Both the position numbers and the translations under genes were made by a program. A stretch of DNA of 64,000 nucleotides. Origin: Bradyrhizobium sp. CCGUVB1N3 (GTDB lineage: Bacteria; Pseudomonadota; Alphaproteobacteria; Rhizobiales; Xanthobacteraceae). Under the pieces are notes generated by a model. It saw only the letters and a list, made by a program, of their open reading frames with translations, did not search any database and was not told the origin of the DNA. The stretch spans positions 4,963,501 to 5,027,500 of the forward strand of contig NZ_JANADR010000001.1 in assembly GCF_024199925.1 (NCBI RefSeq), given 5' to 3'. Positions 61,869 through 64,000 of the stretch are shown here, piece after piece. The stretch's first letter is position 1. The number at the start of each line of letters is the position of its first letter.

Positions 61869-64000
<2,132 letters not shown>

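Overview
The window looks like chromosomal DNA of a Bradyrhizobium-type alphaproteobacterium (Nitrobacteraceae). The evidence is high GC, very long antisense shadow ORFs, alphaproteobacterial rpoH, rpoD and dnaG, a 175-190-residue dimeric chlorite dismutase, a BigR sulfide operon, a carA/carB pair and interspersed palindromes of the kind seen throughout Bradyrhizobium genomes. No genus marker such as rRNA is present, so the genus is an inference.

Region 1 (1-16.2 kb) is an accessory catabolic island. A MarR regulator diverges from an HpaB-type flavin monooxygenase. A leftward block encodes an FMN alpha-hydroxyacid dehydrogenase, a ThDP enzyme of the benzoylformate decarboxylase/acetolactate synthase type, an aldehyde dehydrogenase broken by one extra base, and TctB/TctA permeases. 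A GntR regulator follows a duplicated dimeric alpha/beta-barrel protein. A rightward block encodes a DUF1185 protein, an enamidase-like amidohydrolase, a complete TRAP transporter (DctP, DctQ, DctM) and a TctC-type binding protein. Palindromes before both blocks match each other and probably bind the GntR protein. The enzymes suggest uptake of an organic acid or cyclic amide and its conversion through hydroxyacid, oxoacid and aldehyde stages. The substrate cannot be read from the sequence.

Region 2 (16.3-20.9 kb) is decayed DNA. It holds a 3' fragment of a tRNA-fMet-like gene, a frameshifted tenA, a broken amidohydrolase and long stretches without genes. It ends at an intact tRNA-Glu(CTC).

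Region 3 (21-64 kb) is mostly core genome: rluD, rpoH, a peptidoglycan amidase, a diguanylate cyclase, a LysE exporter, a stand-alone receiver protein, an SDR, mltB, an OmpA-type protein, rpoD, dnaG, chlorite dismutase, gamma-glutamylcyclotransferase, two transglutaminase-like proteins, N-formylglutamate amidohydrolase, an ArsR-SRPBCC operon, a MarR-controlled pair, epoxide hydrolase, a YqeY-type protein, carA, a BigR-type sulfur operon, dps, an ArsR/MFS pair and the first two thirds of carB. A complete IS3-type element with 43-bp ends and a 5-bp target duplication sits inside an interspersed repeat at 29.0-30.4 kb. Smaller curiosities are a 20-residue Lys/Ala repeat peptide gene, a cysteine-type tRNA with an expanded anticodon loop, a primase lacking its expected zinc ligands, and several regulator palindromes placed exactly in promoters.

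No CRISPR array, prophage or rRNA operon was seen.
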